Source: an uncultured Spirochaetales bacterium
Lineage (GTDB): Bacteria; Spirochaetota; Spirochaetia; Sphaerochaetales; Sphaerochaetaceae
DNA: 64,000 nt
Assembly (NCBI GenBank): GCA_949300325.1
Contig: CASGDQ010000013.1
Span: 1 to 64,000 of the forward strand
Direction: 5' to 3'
This document shows positions 7,963 to 18,400 of this stretch, one piece after another; positions within the stretch are counted from its first letter, which is position 1; the number at the start of each line of letters is the position of its first letter. Below the pieces are notes generated by a model that saw nothing but the letters and a program-made list of their open reading frames with translations, was not told where the DNA came from and did no database searches. Position numbers and translations under genes: made by a program.

Positions 7963-9117
7963 ACAAGGATCATCATCCACTTTTTTTGCAAGCACTTCCT
8001 GCATTATTGCCATGACAATAAGAAGCAGAAGGATGTAAATGGGAAAAAGATGTATCGAAACATGGTTTGCAATCAAGCCGAAAAGAGGCGGCATGAGGCA
8101 TGTTCCGACATAGGCGCTGGCCATTTCCACACCCATTACCGCTTGGGAAGAAGAGACTCCGAAATTTGATGGCGTCGAATGTATCACCGATGGATATATA
8201 GGCGCACACCCGAGCCCCAATAAGAAAAAAGCGGCCAAGATGAAGATAAGTGATGCATCTGAAAAGAAAAATACAAGGCCTAAGGCTATTACAGCCTCCC
8301 CCAGCCTTATCATGCCCCTGTCCGAGATGGCCATTGTCAAAAATCCGCTTAGGGCGCGGCCTGATGTTATTCCCAAGAAAAAGAGGCCTGCATACCTTGC
8401 GGCAGAAGATCCGTCCAAGCCTCGGGCAATTACAAGATAGCTGGATGCCCAAAGCATTGCCGTCTGCTCGATTGCACAATAGCAGAAGAAAGCAAGCATC
8501 ACGGCTTTGACTCCCCTTATCGAGATTACATCCATGATTGAAAGCCTCTTCTCGCCTTTATCTTTATTCCGGGCTTGTTTTCTCCAAAACCGAAGGGTTG
8601 AAAACAGGATTGCTGCAAGAAAAAACTGAAGAATTGCAATGATGCCATACCCATTGTTCCAGCAAAGCCCTTCAGCAAGGACTGCGCCCATTATGTACGG
8701 TCCTGATGCAGCCCCGATCCCCCACATGCAGTGAAGCCAGCTCATATGCCTGCTCTTATAATGAAGTGCAACGTAGTTATTAAGAGATGAATCCACGCTT
8801 CCGGCACCCAATCCGTAAGGGATTGCCAGAAATACCAATAAAAGGAAATTGTGGCTGAAATAAAATCCGGCCAGAGCCAGGCATGTCAGGGCAACACTGA
8901 AAGCGGTCACCTTCCCTGTCCCGAATCTTCTTGTCATGCGGTCGCTTGATAGGCTGGAGATTATAGTACAGATTGCAATTGTTGCGGAAATGATGCCGGC
9001 ATATGAAACGGGTACCCCGAATTCAGGATACATCTTTGGCCAGGCCGAGCCCAATAGAGCATCAGGCAGGCCTAGGCTGATGAAAGACAGATAGATTATA
9101 ACAAGCAGCAGATCCAC
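7957..9117 (-). CDS. MFS transporter
   Basis: 386-aa protein with about 12 hydrophobic segments. It has a GLPDALLGSAWPKMY motif in the first helix and SDRMTRRFGTGKVT in the loop between helices 2 and 3, the major-facilitator signature. The general layout is like the FucP-type sugar carriers. Start is GTG after GGAGG. It lies 77 nt downstream of the ECF operon on the same strand and could be read through from it, which would suggest a nucleoside- or sugar-related cargo, but no substrate determinant can be read. Confidence 0.85.
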   Translation of the reverse strand: MDLLLVIIYLSFISLGLPDALLGSAWPKMYPEFGVPVSYAGIISATIAICTIISSLSSDRMTRRFGTGKVTAFSVALTCLALAGFYFSHNFLLLVFLAIPYGLGAGSVDSSLNNYVALHYKSRHMSWLHCMWGIGAASGPYIMGAVLAEGLCWNNGYGIIAILQFFLAAILFSTLRFWRKQARNKDKGEKRLSIMDVISIRGVKAVMLAFFCYCAIEQTAMLWASSYLVIARGLDGSSAARYAGLFFLGITSGRALSGFLTMAISDRGMIRLGEAVIALGLVFFFSDASLIFILAAFFLLGLGCAPIYPSVIHSTPSNFGVSSSQAVMGVEMASAYVGTCLMPPLFGLIANHVSIHLFPIYILLLLIVMAIMQEVLAKKVDDDPCL

Positions 9118-9194
9118 AAAAAGCCTCCGATATCCGCCTGCAGATTCTACTCGTTATCAAAACTAATTAATAGAGAAAAAGGAAGAAATGATCA

Positions 9195-10871
9195 TCAATC
9201 CAATCTTTTGCAGCATTCAAGGAACTCCTCTTCATCGAGCATCAGCTCCTCAGATCCGAGAAGCTTCGAGAGCTCTGCGGCCTGAGGCATCTTCAGCCCG
9301 GCCTGCTGCAATGCATTCTCATCTGAAAAAACCTCTTCAGGAGTCCCATCGGCTACAACATGCCCACCAGCCATGACCACAACCCTTGAAAAGCATCTTG
9401 CAACCAGATCCATATCATGGAGTATTGAAATCACCAGACATCCTTTTTTCGCAAGCCTTTCGATTATTGCTGCTATGATTCTTTTTCCCATATCGTCCTG
9501 CGCTATGGTCGGCTCATCGAATATAACAACCTTTGTATCCATGACAAGCACTGAAGCAAGGGCAACCATCTTCCTTTCATGCAGATCGAGATCATACGGG
9601 TTTTCGTCTATCTTGTCCAAAAGGCCGATGAACGACAACTCCTCTTTTATCCTCTCCTCCGCTTTCTTCCTATCCATGCCGATATTCATCGGACCGAAAA
9701 GCATCTCGTCATGCACAGTATGCTTGAATATCTGATCATCAGGATTCTGAAAAACATAACCGACTGTGGATGCAAGATTCGCAACAGTTTTTGCGCTTGT
9801 ATCCTCCCCGAGAATAGAAATCCTCCCCTTTCCCGGCTTCAGAAGCCCTTTGATTAACTTAGCAAGCGTGGTCTTCCCTGCTCCATTCTGACCGATTATC
9901 GCAGTTGGACGGCTATCAAAAGAAAGGCTTACATTCTTTATGACATCGGTTTTGCCGGTATAGCTGAAAGAAAGATCCTCAACCTCCAGCATCACGTCGG
10001 AAAAAGAGGAAGGATTTTTTCTCTTGCTGTCAAAGCGCACCTTATTCTGCATCAATGAAACAGCGTCCTCGAGCCTGACAGGATAGCCATAAGACGATTT
10101 GAAACCCATCTGTTCTGCAATGCGGGTGAAAACGGGGGCCATGACCCCGCACTTCTCCATTTCAAAAGATGAGAGGACCTTCTCTGGAGTGTCGAATGCC
10201 ATGACACGTCCTTTATCGAGCAAAATGATCTTATCAGAGTAGCGGGCCAGGTATTCCACCTTCTGCTCGACCATCACTACAGTAATTCCAGATTTTGCGA
10301 GGTCCTCCACAGCTTTGAACACCTCAGAACTTCCCTCTGGATCGAGCTGGCTGGTCGGTTCATCAAGAACTAAGACATCAGGCTTCATCACAAGTATGCT
10401 GGCTATTGCGACCCTCTGCATCTGCCCTCCGGAAAGATCGAAGGGATTGCGGCTGCTATATTCGTAGATACCCATCAGGCTCAATGCCTCATCGGCACGC
10501 CTTTTCATCTCAGCGCTATCAAGCCCTAGATTCTGCATGCCGAAGCATACTTCCTCATAGACATTGTCTTTCGCTCCGGAAAGCTGATTGAATGGATTCT
10601 GGAACACCAAGCCGACCTTGCAGCACATCTTCTCGACAGGGGTCTTGCCTGCTTCAAGGCCATCTATTTTCACACGCCCGCCGTATGCGCCCTTGTAAAA
10701 CTGCGGGACCAGCCCGATCAGGGCCTGGGCGAAAGTGCTTTTTCCTGCCCCATTGGCCCCAATGATTCCGATGAAGCTGCCTTTCTCAATCTCCAGGCTG
10801 ATATCATCAAGGGCCAAAAAGGATGTATGCGGATACCTGTATTTCAGGTGTTCTATTTCTATATAAGCCAT
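9195..10871 (-). CDS. ECF transporter ATPase, two ABC domains fused in one chain
   Basis: 558 aa, equivalent to EcfA1 and EcfA2 joined. The first half has Walker A GANGAGKST, signature LSGGQMQR and Walker B VLVLDEPTS. The second half has Walker A GQNGAGKTT, Q-loop VFQNPDDQIF and Walker B VVIFDEPTIAQ, but its signature position reads LDLHERK rather than LSGGQ, so one composite ATP site is atypical. The ATG lies inside the ecfT 3' end (13-nt overlap). It is the energising unit of the importer built with the two upstream genes. Confidence 0.92.
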   Translation of the reverse strand: MAYIEIEHLKYRYPHTSFLALDDISLEIEKGSFIGIIGANGAGKSTFAQALIGLVPQFYKGAYGGRVKIDGLEAGKTPVEKMCCKVGLVFQNPFNQLSGAKDNVYEEVCFGMQNLGLDSAEMKRRADEALSLMGIYEYSSRNPFDLSGGQMQRVAIASILVMKPDVLVLDEPTSQLDPEGSSEVFKAVEDLAKSGITVVMVEQKVEYLARYSDKIILLDKGRVMAFDTPEKVLSSFEMEKCGVMAPVFTRIAEQMGFKSSYGYPVRLEDAVSLMQNKVRFDSKRKNPSSFSDVMLEVEDLSFSYTGKTDVIKNVSLSFDSRPTAIIGQNGAGKTTLAKLIKGLLKPGKGRISILGEDTSAKTVANLASTVGYVFQNPDDQIFKHTVHDEMLFGPMNIGMDRKKAEERIKEELSFIGLLDKIDENPYDLDLHERKMVALASVLVMDTKVVIFDEPTIAQDDMGKRIIAAIIERLAKKGCLVISILHDMDLVARCFSRVVVMAGGHVVADGTPEEVFSDENALQQAGLKMPQAAELSKLLGSEELMLDEEEFLECCKRLD

Positions 10872-11635
10872 GCGGCGATTCTCCAGATTATTGATGCAAG
10901 AAGCATAGCGGACAAAACCAAATTCATAGCCTTGTCCCCCTTATGCACAGGACGATCGGAAAGATATGTCTTCTTTCCCTTCTTCCCGAAAGCCCTGACC
11001 TCCAGCGCTATCGCACGCTCTCTGGTGTTTATGAGGCTTCCAGTCACAACAGGGGATACAAGCGGGATAAAGGCCTTTGCCCTGACTCTAAGGCTGCCCT
11101 CAGTTTCCATTCCTCTGCTCCGCTGGGCATCTGTTATCGTGTTCATCATGCCCATCATCTGCGGAATTATCTGGAACACGGAATTGATGATATAGCAGAA
11201 CCTGGGGGAAAAACCCTTTTTCTCCATCTCATCCACAAGATCGGACGGCTTTGTGGTCAGAACAAGAATTGCAAAGCTCAAAAGCATGTTCAGAATGTTG
11301 AAGCTTATCTTGAGAGCATAGTAAAGCCCTTCTCTATAAAAACTTATCGGGCCTATTGAAAAGAGCACATTCTCATTAGCCTGATTGAACAGGCCATGGA
11401 TGAGGAATATCGTTACAAGTATGGTAAAGGAAAAAGCGATGAGAGGAACCGCACGCTTTAAAACCTTGCCCGATAAAAGGATGAACAAGGACAAAAGCAT
11501 GAAAACAGGAAAGACCGCAAGGCTTCCGCTTATCAGAGGGACAGCTATTGCGGTCAAAATATACATCAGCTTTGTAAAGGGATGGACACGGCACAGCCAT
11601 GTGCCGTTATCCACATAAAGGCTGATGCTCTTCAT
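10859..11635 (-). CDS. ecfT: ECF transporter transmembrane protein EcfT
   Basis: 258-aa membrane protein linking S component and ATPase. The N-terminus has the family's TWLCRVHPFTKLMYILTAI pattern, followed by several membrane helices. The coupling helices carry the Arg-containing motifs QRSRGME and ERAIALEVRAFG (Ala-Arg-Gly type), which contact the ATPases. TGATG overlaps the S-component stop, and the ATPase start lies within its own 3' end, so the three are translationally coupled. Confidence 0.92.
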   Translation of the reverse strand: MKSISLYVDNGTWLCRVHPFTKLMYILTAIAVPLISGSLAVFPVFMLLSLFILLSGKVLKRAVPLIAFSFTILVTIFLIHGLFNQANENVLFSIGPISFYREGLYYALKISFNILNMLLSFAILVLTTKPSDLVDEMEKKGFSPRFCYIINSVFQIIPQMMGMMNTITDAQRSRGMETEGSLRVRAKAFIPLVSPVVTGSLINTRERAIALEVRAFGKKGKKTYLSDRPVHKGDKAMNLVLSAMLLASIIWRIAAWLI

Positions 11636-12237
11636 CAGTCCAAGCTCTCCACTTCATCATTGTTCTCATAAAGGGTTGTAAGCTTAGCCGGCAATCCTTT
11701 CAGGATGAAGAAAACTATCACAAGGGTTATGATCTTGTCTGGAACATCCACAACGACCTCATCGAGGAAGGAGCCTAAGAACACCGGCATGTTTGCAGCC
11801 TGCGTAGCGGCGAAAAGCGCATCACCCCATACGTTTCCTGTGGTTCCGCCCCAGAATATCACATTCAGCGGAGTTGAGATGACAACAGCAACAAGACCGG
11901 CGACAACGGAAGTAAGCAAGGCCTTGCCAAAGCTCTTCATATACCCCAGCCTGGCCATTATTCCGACAGCGATTCCTATGCCGAGGCTTGTAAGGGCATA
12001 TATCAGGGTGATGTTATCACCGGTGGTAAGACCATAGATGATGTTATTGGCTGCTCCGCAGAGACCGCCGATGATCGGACCTCCGAGGCATCCTCCAATG
12101 CAGGTTCCGATGGAATCAAGCCAAAGCGGCAGCTTCAAAAAAGAAGCAAAAAGCTTTCCGATGTAATTGATTCCGATACATGCCGGAATAAGCACGATCG
12201 TCGCAACGTCGAATTTTGTCTTGAATACGTTGGCCAT
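11635..12237 (-). CDS. ECF transporter S component (substrate-specific membrane protein)
   Basis: 200 aa, about six membrane helices. The stretch LPLWLDSIGTCIGGCLGGPIIGGLCGAANNI is typical of S components, which use this region for ligand and EcfT contact. It lies 11 nt downstream of a nucleoside phosphorylase gene and upstream of ecfT, with a good AAGGAGG before its ATG. From this context the cargo is likely a nucleoside or nucleobase, but that is inference. No riboswitch-like leader precedes the operon. Confidence 0.85.
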   Translation of the reverse strand: MANVFKTKFDVATIVLIPACIGINYIGKLFASFLKLPLWLDSIGTCIGGCLGGPIIGGLCGAANNIIYGLTTGDNITLIYALTSLGIGIAVGIMARLGYMKSFGKALLTSVVAGLVAVVISTPLNVIFWGGTTGNVWGDALFAATQAANMPVFLGSFLDEVVVDVPDKIITLVIVFFILKGLPAKLTTLYENNDEVESLD

Positions 12238-12248
12238 TTATATCCTCC

Positions 12249-12992
12249 TTAGGATGACATGCTATAGATTCTCAACGCCTCGAGAGAGGCTTCTATCTCC
12301 CGCATCTCGCCCTTCATCATCATCTCTTCCCCAGAAGAGTATTTTGCAACGCTTCCATTCACATCTCCCTTATAGGGGGAAACAATATTCAAAATGGAGG
12401 CTGCCTTTACTTTCCTGAAGCTGGAAACGGTCAAAATTGCGGCGCTTTCCATATCCGAAGCGATAACAGGGGTTTTGGACCACTTCTCATAAAGGGCGGG
12501 ATTATCAGGTCCGTACATCGTATCATGGCTTCTTGCGATGCCTATATGATAAGGGAATCCCAGCTCCTCCACCGCTTTTTTGCAGCAAGAAAGCAGAGAA
12601 AAATCCGATACAGCGGGAAAGGACAGATCAATATACGCCCTGCTTGCCCCGTCATCGCGGACAGCGGCGCTGACAAGCACCAGATCCCCGATCTCCATTC
12701 CGCTTTCAAGCGCACCGGCGCTACCTATCCTTACTACAGCTTCAACTCCTATTCGGGCAAGCTCCTCAACAGCAATTGCGGCAGACGGGCCTCCCATGCC
12801 GGTCGACATCAAAAGAATAGGCAATCCTTTATAAATTCCTCTTATCGACCTGAATTCACGGCTCATGCCATAATCTTGCACATCAGAAAGGAACGATGAA
12901 GCCCGCTCAACCCGTTTCGGGTCGCCAGGAAGAACCGCAAATCTCGTTGCTATCGTATCATCCAGCTGTATATGAGGCATTTTTTCCGGCAT
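12249..12992 (-). CDS. Nucleoside phosphorylase (uridine phosphorylase-like)
   Basis: 247-aa enzyme of the PNP/UDP family, which splits nucleosides with phosphate into base and ribose-1-phosphate in the cytoplasm. Visible motifs are VLPGDPKRVERA (phosphate site), MSTGMGGPSAAIAVEEL, VRIGSAGALE and ASDMESAAILT (ribose and base contact). The ATG at 12990-12992 follows GGAG at 6 nt; an in-frame TTG at 13004 is not needed. It heads the ECF transporter operon, which pairs uptake with immediate phosphorolysis. Uridine-type specificity is more likely than purine, but is not certain. Confidence 0.88.
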   Translation of the reverse strand: MPEKMPHIQLDDTIATRFAVLPGDPKRVERASSFLSDVQDYGMSREFRSIRGIYKGLPILLMSTGMGGPSAAIAVEELARIGVEAVVRIGSAGALESGMEIGDLVLVSAAVRDDGASRAYIDLSFPAVSDFSLLSCCKKAVEELGFPYHIGIARSHDTMYGPDNPALYEKWSKTPVIASDMESAAILTVSSFRKVKAASILNIVSPYKGDVNGSVAKYSSGEEMMMKGEMREIEASLEALRIYSMSS

Positions 12993-13030
12993 GGTCTTCT
13001 CCAACTGTTATATTAGCACCCAGACTTTCA

Positions 13031-13059
13031 TTTTCAAAGTGCAATTTAACATTTATAAT
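13031..13059 (+). promoter_or_regulatory. Promoter of the cysteine hydrolase, apparently leaderless
   Basis: TTTTCA (13031-13036), 17-nt spacer and a perfect TATAAT (13054-13059). The ATG begins 6 nt later at 13066, and there is no Shine-Dalgarno sequence. Confidence 0.5.
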
Positions 13060-13065
13060 ATCTGC

Positions 13066-13620
13066 ATGAAGGAAAAAGATCTCGTTTTGGTCATAGACAT
13101 GCAGAATGCATATGCGCCAGGCGGCGCATGGGAATGTGCAAACATACAAAGAGCAAAAGAGAGGATTCTCGAGATTCTCGAAAAAAAGAAGGATGCGGAT
13201 GTTGTTTTCACCAGATTCCTATACAATCCCGAAGCTTCAGGGGTATGGCAGGAATACAACCGGCAGTACGAAAAGATAAACAGCGACGCATATGCCAATT
13301 CCATGATGCCTGCATTTTCCAAGTATCTTAATAAGCTTCCGCTATATTCGAAATCTCAATATTCCTGTCTTTCAAACGATGCTGTGAGAGAAAAATGCAG
13401 GAATTCAAAAAGAGTCATACTTTGCGGGGTTGTCGCAGAATGCTGCGTCCTCTCAACGCTTTTTGCCTTAGTCGATGAAGGCATAAGGGCAATCTATTTG
13501 GAAGATGCAATCTCGGGGCTCACAAAAGAGACGGAAAGAAGCGCATTGGAAATAGCAAAAACGCTCTCCCCTCTCCATATCAGCATCATGACGGCAGAGG
13601 AATATCTTCAGGAGGAATGA
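13066..13620 (+). CDS. Isochorismatase-like cysteine hydrolase
   Basis: 184 aa, the length of nicotinamidase/isochorismatase-fold hydrolases. The catalytic triad is visible: Asp in VLVIDMQNAY, Lys in LYSKSQYS, and Cys in GVVAECCVLSTLFALVDEG with the usual cis-peptide segment before it. A nicotinamidase, isochorismatase or other amidase role cannot be chosen. The ATG at 13066 is preferred over an in-frame upstream start, because a perfect TATAAT lies 6 nt before it. It lies 3 nt ahead of the Cys-motif redox protein gene, so the two form an operon. Confidence 0.85.
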   Translation: MKEKDLVLVIDMQNAYAPGGAWECANIQRAKERILEILEKKKDADVVFTRFLYNPEASGVWQEYNRQYEKINSDAYANSMMPAFSKYLNKLPLYSKSQYSCLSNDAVREKCRNSKRVILCGVVAECCVLSTLFALVDEGIRAIYLEDAISGLTKETERSALEIAKTLSPLHISIMTAEEYLQEE

Positions 13621-13623
13621 GAT

Positions 13624-14091
13624 ATGGATTACGAAAAATACATCAAAGATGAAGTTCATCACTGCTATTATGATCTTAACATCAATTGCGCCAGAACAAG
13701 CATGAGAATCTATTGCACTCTCTTTTCTCAGAAGCTGCCGGAAGAGCTTGTAAAAGCCGCCGTAGGCATGCACGGAGCAGGTCGCTTCGGCGCCCAATGC
13801 GGTCTTATCGAGGGGACGCTGATGTTCATCGGATACCACTTCCTCTGCCTGAAGATCGAGGAAAGCGAAGCGGTGGCAGCCTGCCACGACATAGCTGTGG
13901 AAATAACCGATAGATTCGGCTCCCTCGATTGCAGGGATCTCAGAAAAGGAGGGTTCAATCCAGATGATCCACCCCATTTATGCGAAGGCCTCAGCGTGAA
14001 TGTGATAGCTTTCTCGTACTCGTGGATAAAAAACCGTCTTGAAAAAATAGAAGCTGGAATCCGTTTTTCCAGCCAGAGTCTTTCAACATGA
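13624..14091 (+). CDS. C_GCAxxG_C_C-family probable redox protein
   Basis: 155 aa. The spaced cysteines of the C_GCAxxG_C_C family are present: NCARTS near residue 23, then GAGRFGAQCGLIEGTLMFIG, FGSLDCRDL and PPHLCEG. The Gly residues of the first motif are replaced (NCARTS instead of GCAxxG). Family members are thought to bind a metal or cofactor and act in redox reactions, but none is well characterised. A strong AGGAGG precedes the ATG, 3 nt after the cysteine hydrolase. The pectinesterase gene starts 26 nt downstream. Confidence 0.8.
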   Translation: MDYEKYIKDEVHHCYYDLNINCARTSMRIYCTLFSQKLPEELVKAAVGMHGAGRFGAQCGLIEGTLMFIGYHFLCLKIEESEAVAACHDIAVEITDRFGSLDCRDLRKGGFNPDDPPHLCEGLSVNVIAFSYSWIKNRLEKIEAGIRFSSQSLST

Positions 14092-14117
14092 AGGAAAAAA
14101 CCTTAATATCATAAAAA

Positions 14118-15035
14118 ATGCTGAAACTCACAGTTGGAAAAAACGGAAATGAAAATTATAGCAGGATTCAGGAAGCTTTAGAGGCTGTCCCGTATGGGGA
14201 AAAGGCCGAAATAATCGTCTCTGAAGGCTACTATAGGGAAAAACTCTATTCGGACAAGAAAGATCTCACGATCAGAGGAATAGGCAAGGTCGAGATCGAT
14301 TATGCCGATCATGCAAGAGAAATTCTTGAGGATGGGAAAAAAAGAGGAACCTTCAGGACATATACGGCTTTCTTCTCAGGAGGGCGCCTTCTGCTTGAGA
14401 ACCTCACAATAATAAACTCTTCAGGAAGAGCAGAGACTGCAGGACAGGCCCTTGCCTTATATCTGGACTGTGAGAAATCAAGGCTTGAAAACGTCCGGCT
14501 TCTTGGCAACCAGGATACGCTCTTCATCTCTCCCCTTCCGCAGAAAGAGCGGGAAGCAAGGGGTTTCTACGGCCCCCGATGCTTCTGTCAAAGAAAAATG
14601 AGCGAAGCAGTATTCCACTCCTGCCATATAGAAGGATCGGTGGATTTCATCTTCGGCTCCGGCAATGCGCTATTCGAATACTGCACGATAAACAGCATAG
14701 AAAAGGGATTTGTTGCAGCTCCATCCGGAGAAAAGGACGGGATCGGCTTCATTTTCAAGGACTGCGTATTCACTTCCTCATCCTGCAAGGAGGAAAGCGT
14801 TTATCTAATGAGGCCATGGCGCAAAAATGGCAAGGCCTGCTTCCTGAACTGCAGTTTCGGGCCCCATATCAACCGCAAGGGATACACTTATTTCAGAGAT
14901 GAAAAGGAAGATATGGAAAACTCGACCTTTCTTTTATCCGGCTGCACATTCTCCTGCCAGTGCGAGATTGCAAAAGAGCATTTTACCGTCCCTGAGCATT
15001 TTGATGCCTGCCTTGAGCATTTCAGGAAGCTTTGA
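14118..15035 (+). CDS. Pectinesterase (CE8), cytoplasmic
   Basis: 305-aa right-handed beta-helix enzyme that removes methyl groups from galacturonan. The carbohydrate esterase 8 motifs appear in order: GQALALY, NQDTLF (catalytic Asp), GSVDFIFG (second Asp) and LMRPW (substrate-binding Arg and Trp). No signal peptide is present: the protein begins MLKLTVGKNG, so it acts on imported oligomers. There is no Shine-Dalgarno sequence; a TAATAT at 14104-14109 ends 8 nt before the ATG, which may give a leaderless transcript. A DUF4186 gene follows after 1 nt. It is part of the pectin locus that continues to 27 kb. Confidence 0.92.
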   Translation: MLKLTVGKNGNENYSRIQEALEAVPYGEKAEIIVSEGYYREKLYSDKKDLTIRGIGKVEIDYADHAREILEDGKKRGTFRTYTAFFSGGRLLLENLTIINSSGRAETAGQALALYLDCEKSRLENVRLLGNQDTLFISPLPQKEREARGFYGPRCFCQRKMSEAVFHSCHIEGSVDFIFGSGNALFEYCTINSIEKGFVAAPSGEKDGIGFIFKDCVFTSSSCKEESVYLMRPWRKNGKACFLNCSFGPHINRKGYTYFRDEKEDMENSTFLLSGCTFSCQCEIAKEHFTVPEHFDACLEHFRKL

Positions 15036-15036
15036 A

Positions 15037-15399
15037 ATGTACAGCGATTATGAAACCCTGAAAAGGAAGCTGGCTTCCTCCCCTTTCAGATCCTCCTTCC
15101 ATCTGGATGAAAAAAGCCGGGAATATGTTCAGAAAAAGGGAGAAGAGACCATAGCCCGCCATGCAATTGATTTCATAACTAAGCGTCTTGCGCCAAAAGA
15201 GATCCTCAATGACGGGAAGCAGACTCCTATGAAAGGACATCCTGTATTCATAGCCCAGCATGCAACCGCCACCTGCTGCCGCTCCTGCCTGGAAAAATGG
15301 CATAAAATAAAAAAAGGGCATGATCTTGATGAAGATGAGATCAAATATATTGTATCTGTCATAATGTCCTTCATCAAAGACGAGATGGGCAGCTTATGA
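15037..15399 (+). CDS. DUF4186 family protein
   Basis: 120 aa. The family signature is clear: HPVFIAQHATATCCRSCLEKWHKI, with a Cys-Cys-x-x-Cys group that could bind metal, preceded by SPFRSSFHLDEK and a helix-rich middle. No function is established for DUF4186. The ATG at 15037 follows GGAAG and lies right after the pectinesterase stop, so the two are cotranscribed. Its stop is 5 nt from the stop of the convergent hybrid regulator. Confidence 0.85.
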   Translation: MYSDYETLKRKLASSPFRSSFHLDEKSREYVQKKGEETIARHAIDFITKRLAPKEILNDGKQTPMKGHPVFIAQHATATCCRSCLEKWHKIKKGHDLDEDEIKYIVSVIMSFIKDEMGSL

Positions 15400-15404
15400 T
15401 AAAT

Positions 15405-18400
15405 TCATCGTGCCTTTTTCGGAGAGAATCCAGCAATCTTCTTGAACACCCTATTAAAATAAGCCTGATCCTGGAATCCTGTGCGGTATGCAACCTCGTT
15501 CATGCTCATCCCCGTCTCCCTTATAAGCCTTGAAGCCATATCGATGCGGCAGCGCATAAGATAATCCCAAGGAGATACCCCGAGCTCCTTTTTGAACATC
15601 CTGGCAAGATAATCCTCATTTACATTGATCTCATTTGCCATCTGCCATCTTGCAATATGTCCGGAAGCATGCCGGTTTATGTAGCAGACCGCCTTCTTGA
15701 CAAGCGCTCCTGTAAAAGGAGGAAGGACTTCCTCCCCACCCATGAGGCGGATGAGCTTGGATATGAATTCCCTGCTTTGGAAAATGAATGGATTGACAAG
15801 AAGTATGCGGGCCATGTCCGAAGTCTTTTCAACCTGGGCCTTATCGACAGTTTTGGAAACTATTATTATCGGAGCTCCTGCAAGGCTTCTTATTTCCTTG
15901 AGGCGCATCAATGCGGCATCGGATGAGATTAGGATAAGAGAAAGCTTATCCTTTCCTGCATAAGAAAAGAAGTCATCAACATCGCCTAGGACGATGTTTT
16001 TTTCATCCAGCTCTAAAGAAGAGACCAGAGAAGCAGGTGCGCCCATCAAGAATATGTTCGTCTTTCCTTCAACGTTTCTTGTCTTTTCTACCAGATCGCA
16101 AAGCAAAGAGCAGCCGCACGGCCCGATTCCGTAGGCAAGAACCGGGATGCGGTTTATGACAGGATCTTTTGCATAGGAAGAGAGGACTGCCAGATCCTTT
16201 GCATCCAAAGAAGCAAAATCGATGATGAAAAGCCCAGCTTCCGAGAGCATCCTTCTTTTCGAGCCGATCTTCCGTAAGAAAGCAATCTTCAGATCCTCTT
16301 TCATATTGGTGTATGAAACAGATTCTTTTGATCCACAAAGAAAGAGCGGCTGCAGATCATCCCTGCCGCTTTCCCTTCTTTCTCCTCCGAGGCTTGGAAA
16401 AGCAAATCTCAGAACGATTTCGTTATCATCAAGATAAAGCCTTCCGTCATTTAAAAGCATCAGTTTCTCAGATGCAAGGAACAATGCATCCTTGGAGCAT
16501 AGATGAGGATCCCAGTTTGCATTCTCGGAAAAAAAGCGCAACTCAAAAAAGCACTTTCCTCTTGCAAAACAAAAATGCACGCTTCCTTCTGAAGACATGA
16601 GCTCCACGAGATTTGAAAACACATCCCTTGCTCCCTGCAGATCGATTTGAACAAGGAAATCCTCATCCGATATGCCTCCATCCCTTTCAGCTCCGGAAGA
16701 AATTACTGCGGCAATTAAGTCAGAAAGCCTCTCGAGCTTCTTCTCTGCACCGCTCTCGCCGGCCTGGGCCAGAGCCAGGTCCAAAAGATGCTCCGCCTTG
16801 CGCACGGCCTTCAGCACCTCAAGATCTGTGGATTTTTCAGCAATGAATTCCAAAGGCGGTTTCAAGTCCTCGCTGACATTTGCAAAAAACTCGCTCTTCA
16901 ATCTCTCTGCGTTCTCTGCCGCTTCTTTCGCCCTGTTTTCCGCCTCCATAAGATAGGCGCCCTTCATCGCATAGCATATCGTGCTGCGTATATCCTCAAC
17001 GAGCGTGCCATCCCTTCCAGAGGTACCAAGGACCATGTATCCTAGTGGCTGATTCTCGACAAAAAGCGGCTCGACGATGTACAATCCCGGCTCAAAGGCA
17101 TCCATGATGCGGTCAGGAAGAATTAGAGAAGAAGCGAAATCTTCCATGGAAAAAGTCTGATCCTGGTAAAATCCTCCAGCAAGGGAGGAGACCCCCTCAT
17201 CCCCATAAACCACGACGAAGCAGGAATGCATGCCTAAAGAAGGAAGATGCTTTTGGAGATAAAAGCCGATCCCGTTTACTCTGGTAAGCCCCATCAGATC
17301 ATATTTGAAATTGTCCATGCGCTTATGCTGGACGTTTCTTTCATATACCTTGAGATTATTTATCCTGTTCTGAGCGCGAGAGATGTCCGGCAGAATCGAT
17401 TGGAAGACAAAATCACGGGCCTTCTGGGAAAGAGGCAGGAAGGCAACCAGCCAACGCAGCGCCTCTAAAAAGAGATTGAGATCCAGCGAGGCAGAGAAAA
17501 AATCATCGCATAGGGCGGATACGGCAATACGGCATTTTTTCAACTCCTCTTCAGAACATCCATCCTGCAGCAAAACAATCATATCCACAATCGGGATGAC
17601 TCTTCTTTCCATTATTTCATCTGACAGATGGAAAGCTCTGGAAACCCACTCGAGATAGCTTTTCTTATCCTTGATTACCTCTCCTGCCCGCTTTAGCCCT
17701 GAAAACGAATCCTCACAGCCGCAGGAACGCCTTAAAAGCATCTCGGCAGGAAGCATGACATCCGGCTCCAGAGACCTGTCCTCATCACTGTCGGATAAAA
17801 GATGGTCCAATGCCTCATAAGCCATCGATGCAACCTGGGAATATGGCATTCCGACAGTGGACATGCCGACGGAAAGCAATTGGCTTTCATAGCTGTTGTT
17901 GAATCCGCCTATCATCAGATCCCCGGGAAATCTGAGACCTCTTTTCTCGAGCACCCTGGCGGCTGCATACATCATCATGTCGCTTGCGGCCAACATCGAA
18001 TCGTAATCCCTTCCAGGAACAAGACCTCTTCTATCAAGTTCTTCAAGCGCCTTGGCCCCGGAGGACCATGGAGTCGGGCTGGATATCAGATTCCAATCAA
18101 TTTCGATATGGCAATCCCTGAGGGCATCCACGTAAGCCCTGTAGCGGTCCTCAGCAGAAAGATGATTTTCCGGCCCGCGTAAAAAAGCAATCCTTTTTGC
18201 TCCATGATGGCGTATGAAATGCATGACAAGCGCCTTAAAGCCATGATACGCATCAAAACTTATATCGGGATGCGCCTCTCTTTTAAGGCCTATTGTGACA
18301 TATGGGATGTTTTCAAATCTTTCGTGGAATGATGATAATTCGTCTATGGAAATGAAACCGCCCAGGCTTGAAGACCAGACAATGAGCCCCGAAAGGTTAT

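Noticed and set aside
12238..13065. Riboswitch in front of the ECF/nucleoside operon
   Set aside because: The leader between the divergent genes is only about 70 nt, with no conserved aptamer pattern.
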